Shown here: in pieces, positions 19,462-28,147 of the stretch
Layout of the letters: each line of letters opens with the position of its first letter
How positions within the stretch are numbered: position 1 is the stretch's first letter
Source of the DNA: Lentilactobacillus kosonis
GTDB taxonomy: Bacteria; Bacillota; Bacilli; Lactobacillales; Lactobacillaceae
Assembly: GCF_003864335.1 (NCBI RefSeq)
Contig: NZ_BEXA01000001.1
Coordinates: forward strand, 248,001-312,000
Direction of reading: 5' to 3'
Length of the DNA: 64,000 bases
Made by a program: the position numbers and the translations under genes
The notes under the pieces: model-generated
What the model saw: the letters and a program-made list of their open reading frames with translations, nothing else
Told to the model about the DNA's origin: nothing
Databases searched by the model: none

Positions 19462-20490
19462 ATGACTGAAAACATTCTCGTAACTGGTGCCAATGGCTTT
19501 TTAAGCAGCCATGTCATCGCTGAATTACTAGCTAAGGGATACAATGTGCGAGCAACACTTAGAAACTTAGCTAAATCAAATGAAGTAATTACTACTATGG
19601 AAAATAATCAAGTGCCCCACATTGACCGACTAAACTTCGTTAAAGCCGATCTATCTGCGGATATTGGCTGGGCGGAAGCAATGACTGGAATTGACCGAGT
19701 AATTAGTATTGCATCCCCAGTATTTATGACCATCCCGGATAATCCTGACGAAATGGGCAGAGCAGCAACTGATGGGATTATAAAAATTCTTAAAGCTGCT
19801 ATCGCTGCCAATGTGAAGCAAGTTGTAATGACAGCCAACTTCGGTGCCATTGGCTTTAGTAATCTGGATAAAAATTCCGTCACCACTGAAGCAGATTGGA
19901 CTAATCCTGATCAGCCCGGCCTATCACTTTATGAAAAATCAAAGTTGATTGCTGAACGGGCCGCTTGGGACTTCATTAATAGTCAAAATACCGCCATGCA
20001 ATTTACAACAATTAATCCAGTTGCTATTTTAGGACCTTCCATGAATAACCATACTTCAGGTAGCTTTGGCATTATCAAAACCATCATGGATGGATCATCT
20101 AAATTTATTCCAAAGATCAATTTGAATGTAATTGATGTTCGGGATGTAGCATCAATTCATGTGGCTACGCTAGGTAACAAAAAAGCATATGGCCAACGTT
20201 TCATTGCCTCATCGACCGGCTCAATCTCAATGCCAGAAATTGCAACTTTAACTAGGAGAAAACGCCCTGAACTAGCTCCTCAAATCGCTAACAAGACTAT
20301 CCCCAATTGGATTATTAAGTCCCTTGCACCATTTAGTTCATATGCTAAAGAAGGCAAGTTAATGCTTGGTATGAATAGAAACATTAGCGTTGAAAAAGCC
20401 AAAAAGTTATTAAATTGGCAAGCCAAATATTCAAAAGAAGCAGCCGTGTTAGCTGCGGTAGACACATTAGTTAAGACCAAGCAAATTTAG
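19462..20490 (+). CDS. NAD(P)-dependent epimerase/dehydratase, dihydroflavonol-reductase-like
   Basis: This 342-residue extended SDR begins with the nucleotide site ILVTGANGFLSSHVIAELLAKGYNVRATLRN. It has the DFR/cinnamoyl-CoA-reductase-like pattern VISIASPVFM and the catalytic Tyr-Lys in LSLYEKSKLIAERAAW. Related bacterial enzymes reduce aldehydes or ketones with NADPH. AGGAG precedes the ATG. It is driven by the MerR-type promoter just upstream, so a role against reactive carbonyls or similar stress is plausible. The substrate cannot be told from sequence. Confidence 0.88.
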   Translation: MTENILVTGANGFLSSHVIAELLAKGYNVRATLRNLAKSNEVITTMENNQVPHIDRLNFVKADLSADIGWAEAMTGIDRVISIASPVFMTIPDNPDEMGRAATDGIIKILKAAIAANVKQVVMTANFGAIGFSNLDKNSVTTEADWTNPDQPGLSLYEKSKLIAERAAWDFINSQNTAMQFTTINPVAILGPSMNNHTSGSFGIIKTIMDGSSKFIPKINLNVIDVRDVASIHVATLGNKKAYGQRFIASSTGSISMPEIATLTRRKRPELAPQIANKTIPNWIIKSLAPFSSYAKEGKLMLGMNRNISVEKAKKLLNWQAKYSKEAAVLAAVDTLVKTKQI

Positions 20491-20508
20491 CAACTCATAT
20501 TTAAATCT

Positions 20509-20549
20509 AAAAATCCCTTGAAGATCAATTAATCTCCAAGGGATTTTTA
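20509..20549. terminator. Bidirectional terminator
   Basis: AAATCCCTTG-AAGAT pairs with ATCTCCAAGGGATTT, with A and T runs, between convergent genes. Confidence 0.87.
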
Positions 20550-20565
20550 CTTTGATAACTTCTGC

Positions 20566-21554
20566 TTATTCAAATCTTGCTGGAACTATCAACTTCATAT
20601 TAACATTCTGATTATCGCCGGAAATCAAGTTGATCATCATTTCAGCCGAATCGGCACCCATTAAGAATGGTTTTGAGAAATCAATTTAAATTTTGGTTCT
20701 AACATCTGGGTGATATCTGTATCCGCAAAACCTGTTGCGGTAACTTTTTTATTATCGATAATTCCCTTAAATATTAAGTTGGGAATAAATTCGAGCATCC
20801 ATCTTTCCTTTAAGCAAAATATCAAAGTATTAGTAGGGCTAGTTTGCAAAGATGCTTCTAATTTTTCGCTGATAGCTGCATGATTCAACGATTTCTCTGG
20901 AACACTGATCAGTTCAATTGATTCAGTAGCTGATTCAATTCCACGGTATCTTTCCATTCTCGTTTTAGCATTGTTGACGTCTGATGTTAGAACGATAACC
21001 CGTTCAAACCCCTGATTCATAAAATATTTTGTTGCTCGTTGCGAAACTTCATAATTATCAGTGACAACTTGAGGCCAAGGACTACCATCAAGTTCCCTAT
21101 CAACGATGATGATTGGCATCGTTCTGACGAGCGATTTTTGGATATCGCTTGGATTGTTTATCGGCTGAATTATCAATCCATCAAACATTTGACTACCAAT
21201 TGACCTTAAGACCGATTTTTCTCGTTCAGGATCAGAATCGGAATCAAATAAAACTCCGATGTAACCCTTACTTTCAAGCATCGAACTGATTCCTTTAAAT
21301 AATTCCGTTGAAAAGAAATCATCAATGTTAGAAACAATCACTGCTATCATTTTACTAGTTTTGGTCTTCATCTGTCTGGCAGTTGAGTTAGGAATGTAAT
21401 GAAGTTTCTCAATTGCTTCTTTAATTGTGTCCGCAGTACTTGCGGACATCCTACCAAAATTGCCATTTAAATATCTAGATACCGTGGCAACGGAAACTTT
21501 TGCAAGGGCTGCAACATCTTTAATATTTGCTGATTTTGATTTTTTAGCTGCCAT
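20566..21554 (-). CDS. LacI family transcriptional regulator of the sugar-acid operon, frameshifted
   Basis: This regulator of about 329 residues has the LacI helix-turn-helix (NIKDVAALAKVSVATVSRYLNGNFGRMS) followed by a periplasmic-binding-like effector domain (IAVIVSNIDDFFSTELFKGISSML; PIIIVDRELDG). One A is missing near 20676, so the last 38 residues (FLMGADSAEMMINLISGD...) lie in another frame, ending at 20566. GGAG lies upstream of the ATG. A terminator separates it from hxlB, so it probably has its own promoter. It most likely controls the operon at 21655-25846. Confidence 0.88.
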
Positions 21555-21579
21555 TCCACTACTCCATCCTAATCTGATT

Positions 21580-21626
21580 AAAAAACGATACTACATCAAT
21601 GATATCAAATGTAGTATCGTTTTTAT
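21580..21626 (-). terminator. Terminator of the hxlB operon
   Basis: A perfect 15-bp stem AAAACGATACTACAT with ATGTAGTATCGTTTT is followed by T's on the minus strand. It lies between hxlB and the LacI gene. Confidence 0.88.
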
Positions 21627-21654
21627 ATTCTTATTCTCAATTCATAATTAGGAA

Positions 21655-22197
21655 TTATTCCATGTTACTGTGAGTGTTAGCGGCTGACTCATTAGAAACA
21701 TTATCTCTACGACTAAGTTTTAATGCCAAAATATCTAAAGTAATGTGAACACTCTGGTCAAACAAGGTACTTAACAGTTGAATTGATTTGACGCCATCAC
21801 CAGTCTTGGTTGCTCCTGGGACAATCAATGTTTGGTCAGCAAGCTGTGCAAGTGGCGAATTATTAGAACTTGTTACCCCGATAACAGTCACACCGTTGTT
21901 CTTTGCCTTTTCAGATAATTCAACAATACTGGAAGTTTTCCCTGATCCTGAAACAGAGATCAAAACATCACCAGATTGCACTGATGGCGTGATTGTCTCA
22001 CCAATAACAAAAACGGTATATCCAATGTGCATTAATCGCATTGCAAACCCTTTAGCCATCAACCCCGATCTTCCAGAGCCTAACACAAAAATTCGCTTAT
22101 CCTTTTGGACCAACTTCTCAACATCATCGATTTGCGATTCATCGACTAGCCTCATTACTTCATTGATTTCTGATAATACCTCATCAACTAATGCCAT
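21655..22197 (-). CDS. hxlB: 6-phospho-3-hexuloisomerase-like SIS-domain protein
   Basis: This 180-residue single SIS-domain protein of the HxlB/PHI family, in the ribulose monophosphate pathway, interconverts D-arabino-3-hexulose 6-phosphate and fructose 6-phosphate. Visible family motifs are FVLGSGRSGLMAKGFAMRLMHIGYTVFVIGE, the phosphosugar loop ISVSGSGKTSSIVEL and SPLAQLADQTLIVPGATK. The start overlaps the stop of hxlA (TAATG). In this operon it may act on another keto-sugar phosphate. Confidence 0.85.
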   Translation of the reverse strand: MALVDEVLSEINEVMRLVDESQIDDVEKLVQKDKRIFVLGSGRSGLMAKGFAMRLMHIGYTVFVIGETITPSVQSGDVLISVSGSGKTSSIVELSEKAKNNGVTVIGVTSSNNSPLAQLADQTLIVPGATKTGDGVKSIQLLSTLFDQSVHITLDILALKLSRRDNVSNESAANTHSNME

Positions 22198-22820
22198 TAT
22201 TTAATTTCCTCCATAAATTGTTTAGCAGATGCTATTGGATCGTCTGCACCCGATATTTTGCCACCAACAATGATAATATCAGCAATTCCTTGGTCAGCAA
22301 GTTTCTTAGCCTGGTCCAAGTCAATTCCGCCTGCAACAGCAATGTTCGATATTTCAGGGAACTGTTTGTAAAATTCAGCAACTGATTCAACTGCATCAAA
22401 AGCATTCTCGTTATCCTTCGAATGATGCAAACCATAAATCGCATTTTCAAAATTAGCAATTTGCTTGATTTTACTATCTTCAACTTCCAATAAATCAATA
22501 AACATTTTTTTATTTTCGCTTAGTTGCTACTTCATAAGTTTTATTAAGAGTATCTACTGATGAGCCGGCCATAACAGTCAATATGTCAGCATTAGCATCG
22601 AATCCCTTTTCAAATTCATAAGCACCTTCATCAATAGTTTGCCATCAAGAAGCAAGGTAGAATGTTGTAAACCAACAAAATCTGTCTTCAACTTCTCAAA
22701 TCCATAGTCCTTAACTAAAGACGTTCCCAATTCGACAATATCAACGATACCATCCAAACCTTTAGCGATTTCATTTGCTCGGTCAAGACTAACTCGGTCA
22801 ATAGCTGCTTGTAATTTCAT
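22197..22820 (-). CDS. hxlA: 3-hexulose-6-phosphate synthase-like / keto-gulonate-phosphate decarboxylase family protein, two frameshifts
   Basis: This is a TIM-barrel enzyme of the orotidine-phosphate decarboxylase superfamily. It begins MKLQAAIDRVSLDRANEIAKGLDGIVDIVELGTSLV and carries the D-x-K-x-x-D metal/catalytic motif as LLDGKTIDEG (Asp59, Lys61, Asp64). The phosphate loops near the end are AVAGGIDLDQ and IIIVGGKISGADD. Missing A's near 22640 and near 22507-22515 split it into three frames; corrected, it has about 208 residues. HPS enzymes fix formaldehyde onto ribulose 5-phosphate, while the sister family decarboxylates 3-keto-L-gulonate 6-phosphate. Sequence alone does not decide which applies. 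Confidence 0.8.
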
Positions 22821-23783
22821 TATTTTTCTGTAACTCCTTCCGCAAGATAAAAATCAGTTAGTTTAGCCTGATCAGGATAACCATCGTTATCGCCAGGCGT
22901 TTGCACTTGCATAGCACCAACGGCATTGCCACGCATAACTGCTGATTTCATCGATTTTCCATCAAGTAGTGCAGTGATTACTCCAAGAGCAAAACCATCA
23001 CCAGCGCCAACTGTATCAACCACATTATTAACTTTAAATCCATTAACTTCATATTTATCGCCATCTGCGGTTTTAACAAATGCACCTTTAGACCCAATTT
23101 TAACAATAACTGTATGAGTTTTTTCACCCTGAAGGTAAAAATCTGCAATTTCTTCTGGATTTGAGGAACCCATGAGGATTTTACCTTCCTCAACTCCGGG
23201 TAGCACAATGTCAGCATTTCTAGCTAGTTCATTAATTGTGCTAATCATTTTTTTATCGTCACCCCACAAAGATGGTCTTAGATTTGGATCAAAAGTGGTT
23301 GGAATTCCGGCAGCATTTATCCTGGCATATAATTTTCTAAACGTCTCCCTTGCAGTATCTGAAAATTGCTGGAAAAATGCCAGACATATGTGCAAACTTG
23401 ACTCCAGTTAAATCAACCTTATCAATTGTGTCACTAGTCAAATGCGCGGCTGCAGACCCTGTTCGATAGTTAAACGTCTTCGGATCGCCTTTAGTAACTA
23501 ACTCTTTAAGCTGATGTCCCGTCCAATTCTTTGAATCTTCTGAAATATATTGTGTTCCCACGTTGTGTGATTTAATTGTATTTATTGCATACTCGCCAAA
23601 TGGATCAGTACCAACTTGAGAAATATAATCAACTGAATGACCTAATCGACTGATTCCGATGGCAACATTTAATTCGGCTCCACCTAGAATTTTTTTCCAG
23701 TTAAGTGAATCGGCCATGCTAACATCTGGCTCAGTTGATGCAAATGTAACTACTGGTTCACCAATTGTAATAACTTCACTCAT
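22820..23783 (-). CDS. PfkB-family sugar kinase, 2-keto-3-deoxygluconate-kinase-like, frameshifted
   Basis: This ribokinase-fold kinase has about 321 residues. Features are the N-terminal GGAELNVAIGISRLG, a KDG-kinase-like substrate segment (TGHQLKELVTKGDPKTFNYRTGSAAAHL) and the ATP/anion-hole motif DTVGAGDGFALG with the catalytic Asp. One extra T near 23365 breaks the frame; corrected, it reads FPAISDTARETFRKLY. I place the start at the ATG of MSEVITIGEP, well spaced from GGAGAG. KDG-kinase resemblance points to a keto sugar acid as substrate. It overlaps hxlA by the TAATG pattern. Confidence 0.83.
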
Positions 23784-23800
23784 ATCATTCACTCTCCAAT

Positions 23801-25096
23801 TTATCTACCAAAGAAATAGTATACTAACACTTCATTAACTATCGAAACTACCCACATTATTGGAACACCTAATTTTAAGAATTCCTTAGATTCAATTTTC
23901 ATATAATCCAAGCCCCAAACGTTCCATGATTGAGTAATGTCAGTTGAAACAGCTAAAATACTTGGAACATATAGTAGTGGTAATAAAAATGCATCATTGA
24001 ACAATCCAGTCCCCGAAAGCACCGCAGCCGTTGCTGCTCCAGCACCCCAAACGTGAAGAGGACCTCTAAATAATGCCAATGGTGCTAAAATTCCTAAAGC
24101 AACTGCCAAAATCAAATTATTGTGTGGCAAAATCATTTCAAACAACGGTTTAAACCGAACTGCATCCAATTGAGCCGCACCACTAAACATAATTAAGGCC
24201 ATCAAAAACATTATTAAACCTGCAATATCACTAATCGCGGTTGAAATTGTACTGTTTAGGAATTTAACAAAGTCCTTGTAGTGATTAGCCTTTCCAGTTA
24301 TCACAATTGCGATTAATGTCGCTAACGTCAAGGCAGGAATGGCATCCCACTTAAATATCATGTTCATCAAAACTGGGATAATTGGGACAATAAACGCAAT
24401 CTTAGGAACTGAACTAACTTCAGCTAAATTGCTATTCTCAGCACCGATTATTCTCAGATTTTCATCTGCTTTAGAAGGATCAATTTTTTACGATTCATAA
24501 TTAGGAAGAGCAACACTGCAATTAATTGAACGGCCATTGCTAATGCTCCAAACACTAAATACTTACCACCATAAATAGAGTGAGGAAAGAAAGCCTTAAT
24601 TTGATTATAAAGAACGACGTTCAGGTACATTGGCGCACCAATTGCTAAAGAGAATGCAGATAATGCAATTTCTCTAGGAACCCCAACGGATAACATAATT
24701 GGCAGTAAGATAACCCCAATTGCAATAACAGAACCAACGCCATATGCACTAATAAAAATAAGCGCTGTAACTAATACAACTAAAATTGCCGCCAATAGCG
24801 GACGTTTTTTACCAACTCGATTAGTTGCTAAAGAAATTGCTGGGGCAATCCCACTATCAACTAAGACGCGACCAAACCAAGAACCAAAGACAATATATAT
24901 GATTGTAGGGCCATAGTTAAGAGCTGGTTCCGCAAACACTTTTTGAATAACCTGATCAACGGGAACCATTCCAATAATTGACCATAAAATAGCCATTACG
25001 AAGAATCCAATCATCAAGTTCCCACCCTTGATGATGTAATAAATAAAAACCAATAAAGGTAACTAATAGCAGAATTGAACTAATTGTGGATAGCAT
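23801..25096 (-). CDS. GntP/CitM-like permease, two frameshifts
   Basis: This hydrophobic carrier of about 432 residues has roughly 11-12 helices (LSTISSILLLVTFIGFF; LMIGFFVMAILWSIIGMVPV; LLAAILVVLVTALIFISAYGVGSVIAIGVILLPIML; LIAIVITGKANHY). The arrangement and the SAYGVGSVIAIG and FRGPLHVWGAGAA segments resemble GntP-type gluconate or CitM-type carriers of the ion transporter superfamily. A T is missing near 25045 and an A near 24488. The ATG follows the isomerase stop codon directly. It probably imports the operon's sugar acid with protons. Confidence 0.72.
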
Positions 25097-25846
25097 CTAA
25101 TCACCGGCTTTCATTTTAAATAACTTTATCTGTTGAGCAATTTGTTCGTCACTTTCCATAGGGTACTCTAAGGCATATTGCACATTTTTAGGTAATCGAT
25201 TAACTATATCTAACCAATTAAATACTCCTTCTTCCAAATCATCGGATGTTACTAGTTCACCGTTATTATCTATGGTGTTTTTTAAATGGATGTAGTGAGT
25301 GTATTTAGATAATCTAGTTGCTGCTTCATTTACATCACCGTGAGTAAATGCCCAGTTACCTAAATCATATACATAGCCCAATTGTTTAAGTCCAAGCTTG
25401 TAAGCAGCCCCTAAGAACTTATCAATAGCATCAATGGTTCCAGAAACTTTTGTTTGATCGTTTTCAACATTCATCTCAATTTCATTTATTGGAAGACTAC
25501 TGAGTTCGCTTACTAAGTCCCCACTAAATTTATCAAAGTTGCCGGTATTAAACTTGATCTTACTAATGCCCATAGCTTTGCCTTCTTCAAAATACTGGTT
25601 CAACTTGGGATTCAGACTACCATCTCCAAGAAACACAACATCAGGAACACTATAATTAACAACCAAATTATGCCCCCTTGCCTTTTTACCAATGGTTAAC
25701 GCTTCGGAATCAATATCTTTGAAATACTCTCTTCGCACCTCAATTCCATCCGCACCAAGATCAGCAACCCGATCAAGTAAATCTGACTGTAATACACCAT
25801 CTTTAACATCTTTTTCAAAGATCCAAGTATTTAAAATTAATGTCAT
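25097..25846 (-). CDS. Sugar phosphate isomerase/epimerase, TIM-barrel (AP endonuclease family 2)
   Basis: This 249-residue protein of the xylose-isomerase-like TIM-barrel superfamily has typical strands: ADGIEVRREYF, NEIEMNVENDQT, LGYVYDLGNWAFTHGD and YIHLKN, with metal-binding Glu, Asp and His residues as in hydroxypyruvate isomerases or ketose 3-epimerases. AGGGGAA precedes the ATG. It is the first gene of the operon that continues with permease, kinase, hxlA and hxlB. It probably isomerises the imported substrate or an intermediate; the exact reaction is unknown. Confidence 0.82.
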   Translation of the reverse strand: MTLILNTWIFEKDVKDGVLQSDLLDRVADLGADGIEVRREYFKDIDSEALTIGKKARGHNLVVNYSVPDVVFLGDGSLNPKLNQYFEEGKAMGISKIKFNTGNFDKFSGDLVSELSSLPINEIEMNVENDQTKVSGTIDAIDKFLGAAYKLGLKQLGYVYDLGNWAFTHGDVNEAATRLSKYTHYIHLKNTIDNNGELVTSDDLEEGVFNWLDIVNRLPKNVQYALEYPMESDEQIAQQIKLFKMKAGD

Positions 25847-25879
25847 AACTATTCCCCTATTCTCATTAAATCGGTCAAA

Positions 25880-25893
25880 TGCTAGCGCTTACA
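25880..25893. promoter_or_regulatory. Cre-like or LacI operator site upstream of the sugar-acid operon
   Basis: TGCTAGCGCTTACA matches the cre consensus at all but one position and is centred on AGCGCT. It lies 34 bases before the first gene. It could bind CcpA or the operon's own LacI protein. Confidence 0.6.
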
Positions 25894-25968
25894 AAAAAGT
25901 TAAATTTAAATTCACTAATATTCTTTTTAAGTGCTGATAAGTAAGGAGTTTTCGGAAAGGTGTTTTGT

Positions 25969-25984
25969 GGGTAATGCATTACCC
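25969..25984. repeat. 16-bp perfect palindrome within a longer stem
   Basis: GGGTAATGCATTACCC is a complete palindrome. It is flanked by GTTTTG (25963-25968 region) and CAAAAC (25991-25997 region), and further out by GAAAGGT and GACCTTC, so the DNA or RNA can form an extended imperfect hairpin. The function is unknown. Confidence 0.6.
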
Positions 25985-26031
25985 GAAATAGCAAAACGAC
26001 CTTCTTTAAAAATCGAGAACCATTCAAAAAA

Positions 26032-26070
26032 ATAAACGGAAACCTATTGGTAGGTTTCGTTTTATTTTCT
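26032..26070 (-). terminator. Terminator-like hairpin downstream of the XRE gene
   Basis: On the minus strand, ACGAAACCTA pairs with TAGGTTTCCGT (one bulge) and is followed by a T-rich run. Confidence 0.6.
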
Positions 26071-26088
26071 CTAGTATTGCTACTAAAA

Positions 26089-26120
26089 CACAAAAACACC
26101 ATCCAAAAAACGGATAGTGC
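26089..26120 (-). terminator. Terminator of the XRE gene
   Basis: On the minus strand, CACTATCC pairs with GGATGGTG (one G-T pair), followed by TTTTTGTGTTTT. Confidence 0.65.
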
Positions 26121-26196
26121 TTTCTTCAGTATATTATCATCTCTTAAAATATTTCAATTAACATTCTCGTAATTAAGTAGATAACCACTATTGTCA

Positions 26197-26478
26197 TTAT
26201 CCAGCCAGTGGATCGCATAACCCCCAGGCATTAGTGGTCTTAGATTGATGTTTGCCAATAGCGATTTTGCTTTTTAAATCGCTATCGTCCTTAATCAAAG
26301 TATCTAAACTAAGTTCAAACAAGTTACTTATTTGGATCAGCTGATCAATATTGGGATATCCATTACTAGCTTCCCATTTACTAAGCTCTTGGGTCGAAAT
26401 ATTCAGCGTTTCGGCAAGGCGTTCTTGAGTCCATGATTTTTGATTACGATCTTCTTGCAATCTCTGACCTAATTTCAT
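26197..26478 (-). CDS. XRE family helix-turn-helix regulator
   Basis: This 93-residue protein is mainly the HTH_3 domain MKLGQRLQEDRNQKSWTQERLAETLNISTQELSKWEASNGYPNIDQLIQISNLFELSLDTLI. AAGGGGGA is well placed before the ATG at 26478, so I reject the longer upstream start. After DSDLKSKIAIGKHQSKTTNAWG the protein stops at 26197. A reading through another frame would add about 20 residues, so the C-terminus may also be affected by a base error at the GGGG run near 26215-26222. The target is unknown. Confidence 0.78.
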   Translation of the reverse strand: MKLGQRLQEDRNQKSWTQERLAETLNISTQELSKWEASNGYPNIDQLIQISNLFELSLDTLIKDDSDLKSKIAIGKHQSKTTNAWGLCDPLAG

Positions 26479-26570
26479 TATTAATCCCCCTTTATCGTTC
26501 ACAACTATCATAAAATTCGTTCCTTTATGAAGCGAATTATAAATATGAACGTTCAAGGAATGATTATGAA

Positions 26571-27170
26571 TTATCCGGCATTGTTAACTTCTGCGCGGTG
26601 ACTTCCCCATGGTAAGTACACAACTCCGGCCATCTTACTCTTAGGGACAAATCCCCAGTAACGACTATCATAAGAAATTGCGCGGTTATCTCCCATAACA
26701 AAATAGTCGCCTTTGGGAACAGTAACAATCTGTTGGTTGCGATATCTTGGCCATCGTTTAGCAATTGAATTTAAAGTAAAACCCTTATTGCTGAGATTAG
26801 TTAATGTACCTGCGTCTTGCTGATTTTTGCTAATAAATGATTGGTTAACGTATTTACCATTAATGTATAGTTTACCAGTCTTGGTGTACACTAGCTTATC
26901 CCCTGGTACCGCAATCACTCGTTTGACATAATAAGTTTTTGGCTTAGCCCCTGGTGCGACATTGTGAGCATCAAAAACCACTACTGATAATCGTTTGATT
27001 GATTTATGTTTCAACAATATTAATCGTTCTTTGTCTTGCAAATTAGGATACATTGATGAGCCATCAACCTTCGCAAACGATAAAACGTAGGTTTTTAAGA
27101 ACAATGCAATCACAACTCCAATCACAATTGGAATCACCCAGCCTAAAACTACCTTTATAATTCGTAACAC
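26571..27170 (-). CDS. lepB: Signal peptidase I
   Basis: This 199-residue membrane-anchored protease removes signal peptides from exported proteins. One N-terminal helix (VVLGWVIPIVIGVVIALFLKTYVL) is followed by the catalytic Ser39 in VDGSSMYPNL, Lys83 in YYVKRVIAVPGD, and box E GDNRAISYDSRYWGFV. An extra segment between the boxes (about 115-150) is usual for Gram-positive SipS-type enzymes. It is monocistronic by position. Secreted substrates in this window could include the metzincin and the SGNH hydrolase. Confidence 0.93.
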   Translation of the reverse strand: MLRIIKVVLGWVIPIVIGVVIALFLKTYVLSFAKVDGSSMYPNLQDKERLILLKHKSIKRLSVVVFDAHNVAPGAKPKTYYVKRVIAVPGDKLVYTKTGKLYINGKYVNQSFISKNQQDAGTLTNLSNKGFTLNSIAKRWPRYRNQQIVTVPKGDYFVMGDNRAISYDSRYWGFVPKSKMAGVVYLPWGSHRAEVNNAG

Positions 27171-27274
27171 TTACACGTCCTCCAATGTTCATCATTCAAT
27201 AATTACTATGATACATGGCTTATCCTAGTAATTCAAAATAACTTTAATCAAAGTTATCATTCGATAACCAAAAA

Positions 27275-27306
27275 TTGACCAGGATAGTAAATATATCCTG
27301 GTCAAT
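27275..27306 (-). terminator. Terminator of the TMEM175-like gene
   Basis: GACCAGGATA pairs with TATCCTGGTC; the minus strand continues with CAATTTTTGG. Confidence 0.7.
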
Positions 27307-27334
27307 TAAATCAATCCTTACCTCAATGGCCACA

Positions 27335-27928
27335 TCATGCTACTTGATCGCTATCATCAGTGGTGTAATATGCCATAAATAACAATTCAATGAGCGTGAT
27401 AATAATTCCCATCGGCGGGTAAAAATAAATCGCAATGGCAACTACTACATATATTAAATATCCCCAAATGCTGCGTAAGAAACGATAAATCGGCATCGCT
27501 GAAATACGGTTAGAAACTTCATTTTCACCCATTTCACTAGCAGTTTTAATAATACCGCTAGTTAGCCACATATAAGTAATGCTCCAAATGAAGAAAATAA
27601 TAAGATAAAAATACTCTGGAGCTCTTTCAGAAATAAATTCACCAACCCACGCTGTTGATACTGGAACTAGCGACATCGAAAACAACCATGAGTTATTAAT
27701 CCAAAAAATCCGTTTTGTAATTCTTGGGGCCAACGCAAACATGTAATGATGGTTATACCAAGCCACGGAAATGTATATAAAACTAACTGCATAAGCAAAT
27801 AAGTAAGGCCCTTCTTCCAAAATCCCCTCCCAGTTAAACGTCTCTGGGGTCTTAAACTCTAAGACCATGATTGTCAATATGATTGCTACTACCGCATCAG
27901 TAAATGCAGCTACTCTTGATTTATCCAT
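27335..27928 (-). CDS. TMEM175/DUF1211 family membrane protein, putative potassium channel
   Basis: This 197-residue protein with six helices belongs to the DUF1211/TMEM175 family, whose bacterial members form tetrameric potassium-conducting channels. The hallmark at the start of helix 1 is RVAAFTDAVVAIILTIMVLEF. The conserved SVAWYNHHYMF and the following INNSWLFSMSLVPVSTAWVGEF also fit. ATG at 27928 has GGGGGAA upstream, so I do not use the earlier start. The gene is alone. The physiological role is unknown, possibly potassium leak or membrane potential. Confidence 0.88.
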   Translation of the reverse strand: MDKSRVAAFTDAVVAIILTIMVLEFKTPETFNWEGILEEGPYLFAYAVSFIYISVAWYNHHYMFALAPRITKRIFWINNSWLFSMSLVPVSTAWVGEFISERAPEYFYLIIFFIWSITYMWLTSGIIKTASEMGENEVSNRISAMPIYRFLRSIWGYLIYVVVAIAIYFYPPMGIIITLIELLFMAYYTTDDSDQVA

Positions 27929-28074
27929 ATAAATTCCCCCAAACAATTAACTTTGATATTCACATTATACCTCTTAAATTTACAGTCTTTACTAATCAAT
28001 ATCACCAACTGAATGGGTCAACCATTAGCATTCTGTTATCAGTTTGAAAACGCTTAATCTAAAAGGGCATTTAG

Positions 28075-28103
28075 TTTACATTGTGAAATTCTCACTTTAT
28101 ACT
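28075..28103 (+). promoter_or_regulatory. Promoter of the acetoin reductase gene, with a TTGTGAA half-site
   Basis: TTTACA (28075-28080) and TATACT (28098-28103) are 17 bases apart. The spacer begins TTGTGAAATTCTCAC. It contains a perfect Rex half-site and the short inverted repeat GTGA/TCAC, so NADH-responsive control is possible but not proven. Confidence 0.7.
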
Positions 28104-28147
28104 AAAAGTGTTTTAAGGATTCAATATTAACTAAGGGGGCTAATTTA

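Larger units (their letters stand above)
25847..26196. other. 350-base gene-free control and terminator region
   Basis: This stretch holds the cre-like site at 25880-25893, a 16-bp perfect palindrome at 25969-25984 inside a longer imperfect stem, and two terminator-like hairpins at 26032-26070 and 26089-26120 for the XRE gene. I see no coding sequence that I would support. Confidence 0.6.

Noticed and set aside
21788-22204. Open frame of 138 codons on the plus strand opposite hxlB
   Set aside because: It is antisense to a well-supported SIS-domain gene; the composition is that of a shadow frame.
25875-26102. 75-codon minus-strand frame between the isomerase and XRE genes
   Set aside because: It runs through palindromes and a terminator hairpin, and its translation is Phe/Lys/Asn-rich noise without a ribosome site.
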